Shown here: piece by piece, positions 31,836 through 42,479 of the stretch
How positions within the stretch are numbered: the first letter of the stretch is position 1
Layout of the letters: every line of letters starts with the position of its first letter
From: Puccinellia tenuiflora
Lineage: Eukaryota; Streptophyta; Magnoliopsida; Poales; Poaceae
DNA: 64,000 bases
Reading direction: 5' to 3'
NCBI GenBank assembly: GCA_012064385.1
Contig: QRDG01001369.1
Coordinates: 120,492-184,491, forward strand
The notes under the pieces: generated by a model
What the model was told of the DNA's origin: nothing
The model's input: only the letters and a program-made list of their open reading frames with translations
Databases searched by the model: none
Position numbers and translations under genes: made by a program

Positions 31836-34800
31836 TGTGGGGACCCCGGACTAGCCTGTCCGAAATACCCTTGTGCCTACATCAGCGATCCCATGATCAG
31901 TGTGTCGCTGAGCACAATCAAACTGGTAATCAAGGAACATCCATAAATACCGAAGGAATATACTTACTTGATTGAAGTCATACTCTTCAATAGGTACTTG
32001 CAGCGGAAAATCACCAAACAACGTGGAGCCCAAGTCATTCGCCTTAACCCTACAGGCAACTGACTGGGAAGCGCCCTAGTTCGCATTGACGTCAGTTCCG
32101 TCTCCTTCTTCAAGCTGCTCTTCTTTAAAATCTGGCTAAGACAATAGCCAGGGACGAAACCATTATGAGTACAATGGGAATTGTACTCGCAAACTACCCC
32201 CGAAAGAGCATGCACTACCCTTTTCTTTTTTTGTTTATAGTTTGAGTAAAACTTTGTTTGCTTTGAAAACTCTAATCTTTATTGAAAAGAGAATGATAGA
32301 CTTTTGTTCAATAAAACTTTGTCTGAAAACTCTATAACTTTGGTTGAAGTAAAATAAGAGAAATTTTATAACTTTTCATAAACCTTGTATATTTTTCAAA
32401 ACATCTATAGCCTTTGTTAAAGAAAACGAAAAGAAGGCTTTAGATTCTTTTTTTTTTCCATAAAACTGTCTTTGTAAAGAGTTTTCTTTTAAAACATTTT
32501 TCCCGAAAAAAAATAGCTGTTTGTTAAAATAAGAAGTCCCTTTTTAAAAACGTTTTTCCTGGAAAATCACCATTTTGTTTATTTATCCAAAACTCCTCCT
32601 TTTTCCCGACCATGTCTCATCATGGTCCATTTATTTCCAACAACTCATACCAGCACATTGGCATAGTTGCATAAAACATCCTTCACTTCAATTACTCTTT
32701 CAAATCTCAAACCTTTTTCCAAAACTTGCACATCTTTGTAAAACTTTGCACATGGTCTAGTAGGGCCTCCCAACTGTCCATATCCGAGGACTCGGCTATT
32801 CGAATAGTTTTTACCCTCTGCAGAGGTAGCACGCTTTTCCCACACCCATCCGGTAGCTCATCGTGTCTGCCACGTCCCGCCATACAAGGTGTATGCGAAG
32901 TTGAACCACCGGCCATAGCCTTTCCTTTGCTCATGCTAGTATAGGACCCTGCCCGTACGAATTCACCATTCCTTCACACCTAGTACAGGATCCTCCGTCA
33001 AGGAACCTAGATGTAAGGACTCGTAGTTTTGCCCGGCGACCCAAAGGTGGACCTTCAATCCCTCAATCCATCAGATTGCCGAGACCCAGGTCAGGGGGTA
33101 GGTCGCCATGACCATCCCCTCATGCATAACGGAGTCGTCTCCGTCGATGAGGTATCCAGTACTAACACGAGCAAACTATATGACTACGCCCGTTCCCATA
33201 TTTGGGTAGATGTGGTCGCACAGGTTATTGGCTGGTCGACGTAAGTACTAGGACACAATGTGCATTTTTCATAAACATCACCATTCACCAATTTTTTTCC
33301 ACTTCCATACCGACCATTCGGCATTCCACATTCATCCTGGTACTTTAAAAAGGAGTTTGGAATAAACCATATTTTTCCCATCCCATAGTTTGAAACATCT
33401 ACTCTATATTTCTATATAGGGTGGCAAAATAGTTTTCTTGTCTTTGTAAAAAGGTTTTCAAAATCATCACTAATGTTGAATATTTCAGGTGATCAACATA
33501 AATGTATATAAAGGCAAGCTCAGTGAAGTAGCTTGCCTGTTTCCAGCGTAATGTCTCTGGACTTGATACTCTTGATCAAAGAAATAAACTCCGGTGCTTA
33601 TCCCATAAATCCTTTCCAAGGTTCACTCCGATAGCGTTCGTATCTAACGTCGTAAAAAGGAAAGAACATAATCAACATACAGTACAGCACTCCAACAACA
33701 AACATTAAGCAATTACTAACAAACAACAATCATGAGAGATGACTATTTTTGACAAACAAGTTTGGCAATCACCTCACTACTCATGTTTATAAAAATATGG
33801 TTAAAGTTGTGATTAAGCATCTTTATTTAAACAGGAAATACTTCAGACAAAAGTTAAGCTACCAACTCTTTTATTTAATTCACAACATTCTACCAAGCTA
33901 AGGTAGAGACCTTAACATGATACTCAAGCTAGCACTCAACTTGAATATAAGCAAGTTTAACAAGCAAGGCTAGTATATTAACCACATAAAGATAACCTAA
34001 TTATCAACATAAACAAGCAATACATACCATTTCTAAACTACTCAATCAAGCATCACAACAACTCTCAAGCATCACACAGGGCTATTGCACTCACAAAGCA
34101 ACACGATTTGATTTCGATCTAATTGAATTAACCATCATTTAATTGTGTCACAATTATGGCAGAAACTAGGGTTTCATGTTTAATTACATAACTTTTGTTC
34201 TGTTGGTCACAAAAATGTGAACTAAAATTCTATGGATAGCTACTGATGTGTAGAAGACAACCCAATTGGATTTAATTCAATTCGGGTTGTTAAACTCCAT
34301 ACACAATTGTTTTAATCCAGAAAGTTCATTCCCTTGTTTTTGCTACAACTCAAGTTAATTTTACTCAAAAGTTAAATCCTCTTAGGGATAACTAGTATTG
34401 CTTAAATGTGAGCTAACAAAATTGGTTTGACCTCATTTGGATTAGTAGAGTATCAGAAACAAACAAGTTTAGGTTTTATACCTTCTGTGGCATTTTGGAT
34501 ATAATTATTTATTTATTAATGTAAATGGGGTGAAACCACTTTAGTGAGTTATATAATTTCATAAGCTTTCCAGAACATTTTCAGTTGATATTTTTAGATT
34601 CCTAGATCTCAAGATATTCCTTTTCAAAGTTCTAATCAAATTTCTGACAGAGAAATTTACCTATTTTAAGTTTATCAATTAGCACATTTGGCATTTTCAT
34701 TTTAAATCAGGGATTTATCCAACATGATCATGGCCTGCATCTATGTGAAGATGGCATGTTGTACTTTCTACAAGATTTTAGTTTGCTATTTTTAGGCCTC

Positions 34801-37253
34801 TGGTTAAATAGGAATTTGCATGGGAAGGGGGCTATCTCTGTTATTTCATGTGGTGGGAATTATTGCTTAGCCATTTTTCCTAGATGCTACTTTTTATACA
34901 GAAATTATTTTGGGGTTCACAACACTTGGTCATGAGAGTACACTAACTATACTAACATGAAATACCAATACAAACATCTAAATAAATTTATATTAATTGA
35001 TATGATCAGATCAAAAACCTAAGCAGTAATCTGTTTTCAGAAGTTTCTGAAAACAGACAGAACATAGCTACTTTGCCTCATGTTTCCGTTGAGCTAAACT
35101 AACTATTTTGGAAATCTAAAAGTTGCATCTGAATCTATGTAACTTGTTCTTTCTAACCATGGAAATATTTCAAATTTTTGTGGAGTAGATTTCTCAGAAA
35201 ATGCTTGCAAAAGTGGCTACTCTATACGGTTTCCAGCACTTAGCAGTTTCAGCAGGAAATCAAAACGGGCGGGAACTGACCAGAACCGTTGATCTCACGA
35301 TCGACGGCCCACGGCCGTCTTCTCCATCCCGACGGAGAGAGAGAGCAGGGGCAAAGGGGGACGGCCGGGGAGGCACCTGCCGGCGGGGACCGTCGGCGGT
35401 GAGGGCGGTGGTCGACTGCGGGTGGCCTGGGCTGCGCCTGGGCACCGGAAGCGTCGCCGGCGGTGAGCTGCAGCGGCGGCACGGCTCGGTGGCCGAACAG
35501 CTTGAAGGGGAGCACCGAGCTCCTCTCCGGGTGGCTCCTAGGTGAGGGGGTTGGGTGCGGTGGTGAGTGTGGTGAGGGGTGGAGGCCTTGGGGTTGCTTT
35601 TATAGGCGGGGGAGCTCGGAGGCGAGAGGATGGTGAGGGAGGGGTCCGGGCGGCCATGTCTTGCCACGGGTGGCACGGGTGCGTGCGGGGCGGCGTCGTG
35701 CGGGCTGGGGGAGGCACGGGGCCGTGTCGGGGGCGTGCAAGGGATGGAGTGGTGCGTGCTGTGGCGGTCGGGCGGCTCGGGGGCGTGCTGGTCGGGCGGG
35801 GTGGCTCCGGTGCGAGCACGCATGCAATGTGTTCGACAGCATGTCGGGCGGCAGTTCACCGGCGACTGCGGGCAGGGGGAGGGTCCAGGACCTATGTGGT
35901 CGACTTGGGGTGCTTCTAGGGAGCAAGGGCAAGCTCCAGGACAAGGTGGTTGCTGGGTTTGGTGCTGGTTTGGAACAAGATGGCATGGGGGTGGCATGTC
36001 CATGCCATAGGTGTTCTAGGGTTAGGTTTAGGTCATGGGGATGCTTGGGCTTGTCCAGAAGGTGCAGGGGAGTGCTGGGTGGGTGCTGGATATGAGGGAG
36101 ACAAGGTTAGGGCAAGTGTGGGCTGCCATTTGAGTATAGGGGTATAGGGTACCATTTTGCACTATTTGCAACTATTAGGCATCATTAGGATTTTAATGCC
36201 AAAGAGAAAAGTGAGGTGCGGGTGTGCAAATGCTGTGGGAACTAAGAATAAGTGTTTGGGATTTTTTTGGGGCTATGATGGAATTTATTTGATAAGTGCA
36301 TCATAGCACATTTTGTGATTTGGTAAAATTAAAGAAAGTAATAGAATTTTAGACTTAAGATTTTTGGAAATATATTTTGAGAGGGAAGAAATATTAGAGC
36401 AAAGTGGGAGTGAGCACTATGTCACCCCACTGATTTTTGGTTTAAAAGAAAATATTAATTTCTCACTTGGAGAAATTTGTTTGTCACTTGTCACCTGATT
36501 TTATGTGTTGATGTTTTCATTTTGTTTCTTTTCCTTCCTTCATAATTTTATTTAGCAAACACCCACATCAAGCAACAAAATACAACAATATTCACATCAC
36601 ACCCATGACCACACAATTCAAACAACATGAATTAATCTCACCATCAATTTCATAATTCACAATACTATATTATAAAAATGATCACACTCAATTATGACAA
36701 GATGTTACTTATAAAATATCCTACTCATAACTTAATAATTTTCAAAAAGTTTGAGAATGGAAATATGTGGGATTACATATTTCCCACTAGTGTTATTTTC
36801 AAATGGAGGGGAAAATAGAGTTTATAAAATGGGAGTTGCATACACATGCAAAATATAAAGGTTGATAATTAAATAGGAGATAACATATAGGTCTCCATAT
36901 TTTGGGAACACAAAATTTTGGAAATACTTTTACTTTCCCAATAATGCAGGTTTTGGCTGTTGCCAAAACCAAACATCATTGTAATGGTCTTGGGCCAAAA
37001 TAAGATAGGAAAAGATATAGGGAATATATTCTTGTCATAACATGATCACCAAGGTTTAATATGTTTATAACTTGGTTGGGTTCTTGGGTTGATATTTACT
37101 AGTCAAACAAGCATGAACATCAAGTCACACAAGGTCAAACAGAACAATATACAGGAAAACACAATCAATAGTGAAGTATTTCAAAAAGTTTTTGTTGGTT
37201 CTGAATTTTGGGTCTTGTTAATTCCTATTATAAATTTGGGATGTTACAGACAG
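31831..37253 (-). mobile_element. Solo LTR with 5-base target duplication GACAG
   Basis: A single 5413-base LTR (31836-37248). On the minus strand it begins TGTAACATCCCAAATTT and ends GGGGTCCCCACA. GACAG flanks it on both sides (31831-31835 and 37249-37253). No internal PBS or coding domain is present. LTRs near 5 kb are known in Triticeae for the non-autonomous LARD/Sukkula type, so I suggest that family, unverified. A TATA box (minus, 35597-35606) and a GC-rich block (35270-36110) lie in it. It interrupts exon 2 of the antisense gene and is therefore younger than the Tat element. Confidence 0.9.
35597..35606 (-). promoter_or_regulatory. TATA box in the 5.4-kb solo LTR
   Basis: The minus strand reads CCTATAAAAGC, followed about 30 bases on by the GC-rich block. 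This places U3 at about 37248-35600 and leaves a very long R-U5 of about 3.7 kb (inference). Confidence 0.55.
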
Positions 37254-37943
37254 GCCGGCCGTGGTAGGCCGGGGAGACGTCGAAGCCAACTTTTTGGCGG
37301 GCAGCACGCCTTGCTTCTCGAATGCGCCCTTCCGCTTGGGCGGCGCGGTATTCGCATCGACATCGGCGGCCGACTTCGACCGCCTCTCCTTCACGATCCG
37401 CCGAGTAACGACCACCTTCTTCCGCGCCGCCGCCTCCAATTCCTTGGTCCGGCGGGTGGATATCGCCGGCTTGGAGGCTGGCACGGAAGAAGAACCCTCT
37501 GAGTCCGGTTCAGAGCCAGTGGAGAGATCTACTACCACACGCACGACATTGTCAGCCTGCCCGGCGACCCCGGGCTCAGAAGACTTACCACGGGACGACG
37601 AAACTGGGGGCGGATCGTCGTGCTCGAGATCCTCGTCCCTGTAGGCTGCCGAGTCAGAGTCGGGGTCGGCGGCAGGGACCGGGCTCGTTGCAGTCCGGGC
37701 AGCGTCATCATCACCCCCATCATCACCGCCGGAATCAGCACCTCCACCAGACGACTCGGTGGTATCGCCGCGTGTTTCCGCGACGACACGGGCATCGCCG
37801 CCGGATTCGCCTCCAGCGGCAGTGTTCGCACCTCCACCCGCCTGCTCCTCGGTGGCATTTTCCTCCAGCAAGGCCGTCAGCTCCGCGGAAAGGGGACCCT
37901 GGATATCAGGCTCGAAGACTACTTCAAAATCTTCAACCATCTG
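37249..37943 (-). CDS. Exon 2 of the antisense gene, 5' half
   Basis: The exon follows an AG at 37942-37941 or 37957-37956; both keep the frame. It encodes VEDFEVVFEPDIQGPLSAEL, then Glu/Gly/Asp-rich low complexity, a Ser-rich acidic run and a basic segment with KKVVVTRRIVKERRSKSA that could be a nuclear-localisation signal (inference). The frame runs into the solo LTR at 37248. Confidence 0.7.
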
Positions 37944-38034
37944 GAGCTCGCAAAGCTATGCGACGAGCCGGCTAGATCAGGCGGCAGCCGGAAAAGGAAT
38001 TGGAAGCAGAATGAGAAAGGAAAAAAAAGCTAAC

Positions 38035-38898
38035 CTCAGGAGCTTGATCCGAGCGGGTGAAGGGATCGAGCCCGAAGTCCCAATCCTCCTCAATCTTGTC
38101 GGTAATGAGACGGGAGACCCACTCGCATAATCTCTCTTGCTTCGGGATATTCATGGAGACTCGAGTGGGATCCCGGATGCCAGAATAGAATCACATCTTG
38201 TGCGAGCGCTACTGCAGCGGGTACATCCGCCTTGATACCCAGGCCAGGGTCAGGTCTCTAGACGTCAAGCCGTCCGCTACCAGTTTCTCCAGTAGGGCAA
38301 ACAAGGTGCCCTGCAGATTCACATCGACCGCCGGCTTCCGGCTCCAAGATCTGTCCGCCGGACGCGAGTCGGTGAAGGCTGGGAGGCCGACTCGGTCAAC
38401 CCCAGTAACGTTCCGAACATAAAAGTACGTATTTTGCCACTTCTTGATAGACTCGGGCAGATGGATCTTGGGAAGCGGCGTGCCCTTCGCGCTGATGGAG
38501 ACGCTGCCGCAGTCGCGCTGCTGCCCAGCGGTCACCTGGGACCGCAAAAAGAAGAACATGCCGAAGAGCTCCATGCTGGGCCAAACGCCCAAATACGCTT
38601 CGCACAGCGTGACGAAGCAGGACAGCTGCGTGATGCAGTTTGCCCCCAGATGGTGAGGCTGCAGCCCATAAAAATGTAGGAATTCATTGAAGAACGAGCT
38701 GACAGGAAGCCCCAATCCCCGCTCCACATGCGTGTAGAACATGACGAATTCGTCCGGTTTGGGCCTCGGCGAGGTCTCTCCTGGGGGAGGGGCGCGAGCC
38801 TCCACATCGCCCATCTTCCCCAGGGACCCATTCCGGTGAAGCTTCAGAAGGAACTCATCATCGATGATGGAGCCCATCCAAGCACCCGTGCCCGCCAT
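38035..38898 (-). pseudogene. Exon 1 of the antisense gene: conserved PF04195-type domain
   Basis: The Met at 38898 opens a frame whose residues 50-210 carry the family signature: FVMFYTHVERGLGLPVSSFF, NEFLHFYGLQPHHLGANCIT, SCFVTLCEAYLGVWPSMELF, FFFLRSQ and later RSWSRKPAVDV. Two in-frame stops (TAG at 38209-38211 and TGA about 15 bases further on) interrupt it before a conserved stretch IRDPTRVSMNIPKQERLCEW ending in the donor GTTAGC (starts at 38034). The domain is widespread in grass Gypsy-associated proteins; its biochemistry is unknown. Confidence 0.75.
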
Positions 38899-39518
38899 GG
38901 AAGATCTGTTGCCCGTGATGGGAGAGGCGGGAGCAGAAACGGCGAGATGGAAAAATCGGCAAGGAGCGAGAGGAGCAAGAGCCGACGAAGAAGACGAAGC
39001 GGGAGAGGGGAACGATAACTCTGAACCTTCCCCCTCTTTTCCCCGTTAAAAGCGGGGCAGGCGGAACCGCACCGCTCAGCGCGCCACGTGGGGCGCGAGC
39101 AGACCGCACCATCCACAAACGATCCCACTAGCAGGCAGTGGCCACAGAAAATCCTGCCCGGAGAAGCCGAGGCGACGTGCGCCAGGCCTCGGGCAGAACA
39201 TCAACGGCTCCCCGAAGCGGCGAGACGTGGCTGACGTAAGCCACGACCTAAGCCGCCAAGCCGGCCACCCCGAGCCTCAGGGACCTATTGATCCGGTTCC
39301 ACGTGGCCGGACGAATCAACGGCTACTTCGACAATGTACGACCAAAGACAGGAGTGCCCGTGAGGACCTCCCCACGAACAAGCTCCAGCTCCATCCGGCT
39401 TTGGTTCCAACCGGCGCCCACTCCAACCTCGACATCACGACCGCAACGTTCAAGGAAGGGGGGAAGATCGAGAAGCCTTCCCAGCAAGCTAACAAGACTC
39501 CACGATCTCGGGGGCTAG
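38899..39518 (+). other. Region between the antisense gene start and the 3' LTR, with PPT
   Basis: No convincing gene. It probably contains the 5' leader and promoter of the antisense gene (no clear TATA box seen). The PPT CTCGGGGGCT lies at 39508-39517, next to the LTR start. Confidence 0.55.
39508..39517 (+). other. Polypurine tract of the Tat element
   Basis: CTCGGGGGCT followed by AG lies directly before the 3' LTR. The same core occurs six times in the tandem array at 28444-29110. Confidence 0.7.
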
Positions 39519-40193
39519 TGTCGGGGATATGAACCCCGGATATCCCTAAGAGGTTCATTTCTTCAAGGACTACATGGGCCGGCTACGCAAGTGCCGGCTG
39601 CAGCGTGCCGCCTGGAGCCAGCCGGATGAAGCAAGCTGCCTCGTCTACCCGGAGGCGGACGGCCGGTTAGGCTCAAGCCGGCCGTACCAACCGACAGCTC
39701 CGTACAAGTGGGCCAGGGTCGTGTAACCGTTGTCGGGAATCTCCTGTACCCAATCATGACAACGGACTCCAGCCGGCTCACAGAGTAGTGATGTCATAGG
39801 GGCAAACATGTAATCTCCCTTGTAACCTAGAAACCCTAGATGCTGCCTATATAAAGCATGCAGGGGCCTCCTGCGCGAGGCATGAAAGATACGGACGGAG
39901 GGGGAGAGAAAAAGCCACCTAGCATCATCTTCTACCTCAAGCCGGCTGGGACCTTCAGCCGGCCACCACCCGAAAACAGCTCAAGGAGCGCCATTGTAGC
40001 CCGATTTGTGATCAATCAATAAGAACAAGAAGAGCAGGACGTAGGGGTGTTACCTCCACAAGGAGGGCCCCGAACCTGGGTAACTGACGTGTGTTTGCAT
40101 GTTTGTTGCCCAATCCCGCGCGAGCATCCGATCGTCGCCTGCTCCGCATTCTTTTCCATCTCCGATGGATATGCCGTGCTACCCACCACGACA
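39519..40193 (+). repeat. 3' LTR of the Tat element
   Basis: 675 bases from TGTCGGGGATATGAACCCC to CCACCACGACA. It carries a TATATAAA box at 39849-39856. The 3' end matches the 5' LTR closely, but its first half differs strongly and it is 47 bases longer. Confidence 0.85.
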
Positions 40194-42417
40194 ACTTCCA
40201 AGCGCAAAAAATCAAGGCTCCGGCGCAAAAAATCGGTGGTGGCACGGTAGGAGACGCCGTCGCGGCTGCCATCAGGCTCTCCCATGTTGCCGCCCGGTAG
40301 GAGGCCATATCGACGGCCGTAGGGTCCAGATCGATGGGTGATGGCATCTTCCTCGAGCACTCCTTCGGGGCCTTCTCCTCCGCGCATGGTGGCCATGGTG
40401 CGGTGCCAAAAGCTGGCGACTGTGCCCAGCATCTCCGCCTCACCTGGCTTGCGTTTGATGTCCAGTTACACATTTGCACCTTTCTCTTACCGAATTTTTG
40501 ATAGATGATTCTGATTTACTTTCTAATTTACTCTCAAGTCTTTTATTCTATTCCAATCTGTGTCACCCATATGTTTGTGGCCTTTTTTTATTCTTAAGAT
40601 AGAACGAACTACCTAACTGCTATTGACCACAGTTTAGTTGTTTCTGAACTGAGAAAACCATCTGTATTGATCTACATACAAAACTATCGTTCTATATAGG
40701 TGTCCTTTCATACTGTATACATTTGGTGTGGACATGCACCAGTTAGTTGGTCCTTTTCACGTGTATAAAGTTCACCAGTTTAGTGCTGTTGCTGATCCGA
40801 TAGTCTGCTTATTGTTTGGACTTTTGTGATTTATTTGTGAAAGCATCAGTGATTACGTGTGGATCGTTTGTGCCGCATAAGCCGACCAGCAACATAGGCA
40901 TATGATCCTTCAGTTTAATTATGATTAGACTTTTCAATTATACAATTGCAGCATTGGTTCATTACAATATCGTGTTAATTCTTGGTGACGAGGAGCTAAT
41001 TAATATACTCAGTATACTGCAGGGAGGGCGCGGCAATAATAATTCGACCGGCAACATATTCATAGGAGCACAAGAAGTTTGGTTACCTTGCCGCTTACTC
41101 TCTACAGTTCAGGTGCTAGGCCTTTGCCTCTTTCTATTTAGTTACAAACAGATTTGTAATTGGAGAATTGATGAACTGATTTTTTTTCGTAAAGTAATAT
41201 TTTAATTGCCCCACCTTAGCATACAGTCTTAGATCCACCACTGCTGGAAACATCAATCAATTGCCATTTGACAAAACAATAATTCATACCCTGATGCCAT
41301 GTGTGCCAATACATTTTTGATATCTGATGAGCACAAGTCGCTGTACAGGTTTCAGTACATGGATAACCTCAGAAATTTATCCATCTATGTAGGATAACAG
41401 GAATGGCTGGAATGACATAAAGTATGTAAAGCTACATCAATAGATCAAAATATTGGTAATGGCAACTTCAGTTGGATTAGGCCTATGCATCATGTTACAT
41501 TTCTTATTTTTCATGGTAATCTCCAACTAAGTAGTTGTTGTAATTTGCTTGCCCTTCTTAACATATATAGATCATATGGATTTTTCTGTGACCGAGCTTT
41601 GAGGTAGATATTATGAAATTACCCAATGTGTTGCAGAATTTTATTAAATAGACATGTGAGTGAAGCTTGAAGAGCATCTAATAGCCTTATGTTATCTTCT
41701 CTCTTCTTTTTTATTTTGATTTGTTCTTTCAATTGGGCATAAATTCACTTTCAATTTTCTAAAGGTGGTATGCATGATCAGAATCTCTGAAGCTTGAAGA
41801 ACATACGGCGATCAGAATAAATCGGTTGTGGATCACATCAAATAACTATTATAGAGAACATTGTTTCTCCTGCTTGATCGAATGATGACTTTAAGCTTTC
41901 ATGTAGGTCTGAAGTTTTTTAGTATACTGTGTCAGTATACTTGGAGGGGGCTAAGCGAGGATTGTATTTATAGTAGTACTACGGCTTGTGCACCGGTTTC
42001 AGTAAGCTCTAATTGTAATTATGTTGTTGATTAATATATTCTCTATCCTTAAAAAAAAATCATCTCTACGAGTGTATATTTTGTGCAAATTGGATGTATT
42101 GTCAACTCTTTTTTTACGCTCTTTGCCATCTATCTGGTTGAAGCCTGAATCTGGAGAAGGGAGAGGTTTTTGTGAAGCTTTATTTTTTATTAAGATGTAT
42201 CTATTTTGATTAGAACTGAGTAAAAATTGCATTTAGTTATCTTGTTTCTAAGCTCAGAACTTGTCGCATGATATTTTCATTTTGGATATGCACAATGTAA
42301 ATTAACTAAGTGATGAGGGTCACATTATAACTAAGGTAAATAATAATATGTGTGGTTCCAGTTTTATGAGCACATAATTTGTTTCAAATCCGTTGCGGAG
42401 CACGGGCATTTAGCTAG
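40194..42417. other. Unassigned DNA ending in a Helitron-like 3' terminus
   Basis: No gene recognised. The first 290 bases are GC-rich and exon-like; the rest is AT-rich. At 42391-42417 the sequence CGTTGCGGAGCACGGGCATT ends in CTAG followed by T, resembling grass Helitron 3' ends (GC-rich hairpin, then CTRR, inserted before T). The hairpin is imperfect and no 5' TC end was found, so the call is tentative. A possible hAT right terminus (rc CAGTGGTGGATCT) lies at 41231-41243. Confidence 0.35.
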
Positions 42418-42479
42418 TAGTTATACAAATGAAACATGAAAACTCTCTATAATGAAGTGTAGGTGCTAACTAGCATAAG

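Larger units (their letters stand above)
29431..38898 (-). pseudogene. Five-exon antisense gene, putative gypsy-type transposon protein family
   Basis: The gene is antisense to pol. Five exons can be read on the minus strand: 38898-38035, about 37943-31093 (interrupted by the solo LTR), 31023-30473, 30381-30034 and 29960-29431. Every intron is GT..AG and the phases are compatible at each junction: 0 at the first, then 2, 1 and 1. The N-terminal exon matches the conserved domain annotated in Pfam as PF04195 (putative gypsy type transposon). The middle is low-complexity and acidic, and the C-terminal part is a long coiled coil plus a helical tail with VVKSWYPGV. The first exon has stops at 38209-38211 and about 38191-38193. 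Function is unknown. As a group these proteins occur with plant Gypsy elements; the role here is inferred only from context. Confidence 0.75.
19084..40193 (+). mobile_element. Tat-lineage Gypsy retrotransposon with antisense genes
   Basis: Plus-oriented Ty3/Gypsy element. It has a 5' LTR (19084-19711), a PBS, gag, protease, RT, RNase H, archaeal-type RNase H and integrase in that order, then about 13 kb of extra DNA, a PPT and a 3' LTR (39519-40193). The second RNase H and the long 3' region with tandem repeats and extra reading frames are recognised Tat traits. Two genes lie antisense in the 3' region. A 5413-base solo LTR is inserted at 31836-37248. The polyprotein has a frameshift, two stops and a 500-base duplication. 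The two LTRs are quite different and I see no matching TSD (GAGTT on the left, ACTTC on the right). Confidence 0.88.

Noticed and set aside
35260..36003. 247-residue Pro/Thr-rich minus-strand frame as a gene
   Set aside because: Composition is set by the GC-rich island, several overlapping frames are open at once, and no domain is recognisable.
40012..40479. 155-residue minus-strand frame across the Tat 3' LTR edge
   Set aside because: It crosses the LTR boundary, so it cannot be a pre-existing gene; the non-LTR part has no recognisable domain.
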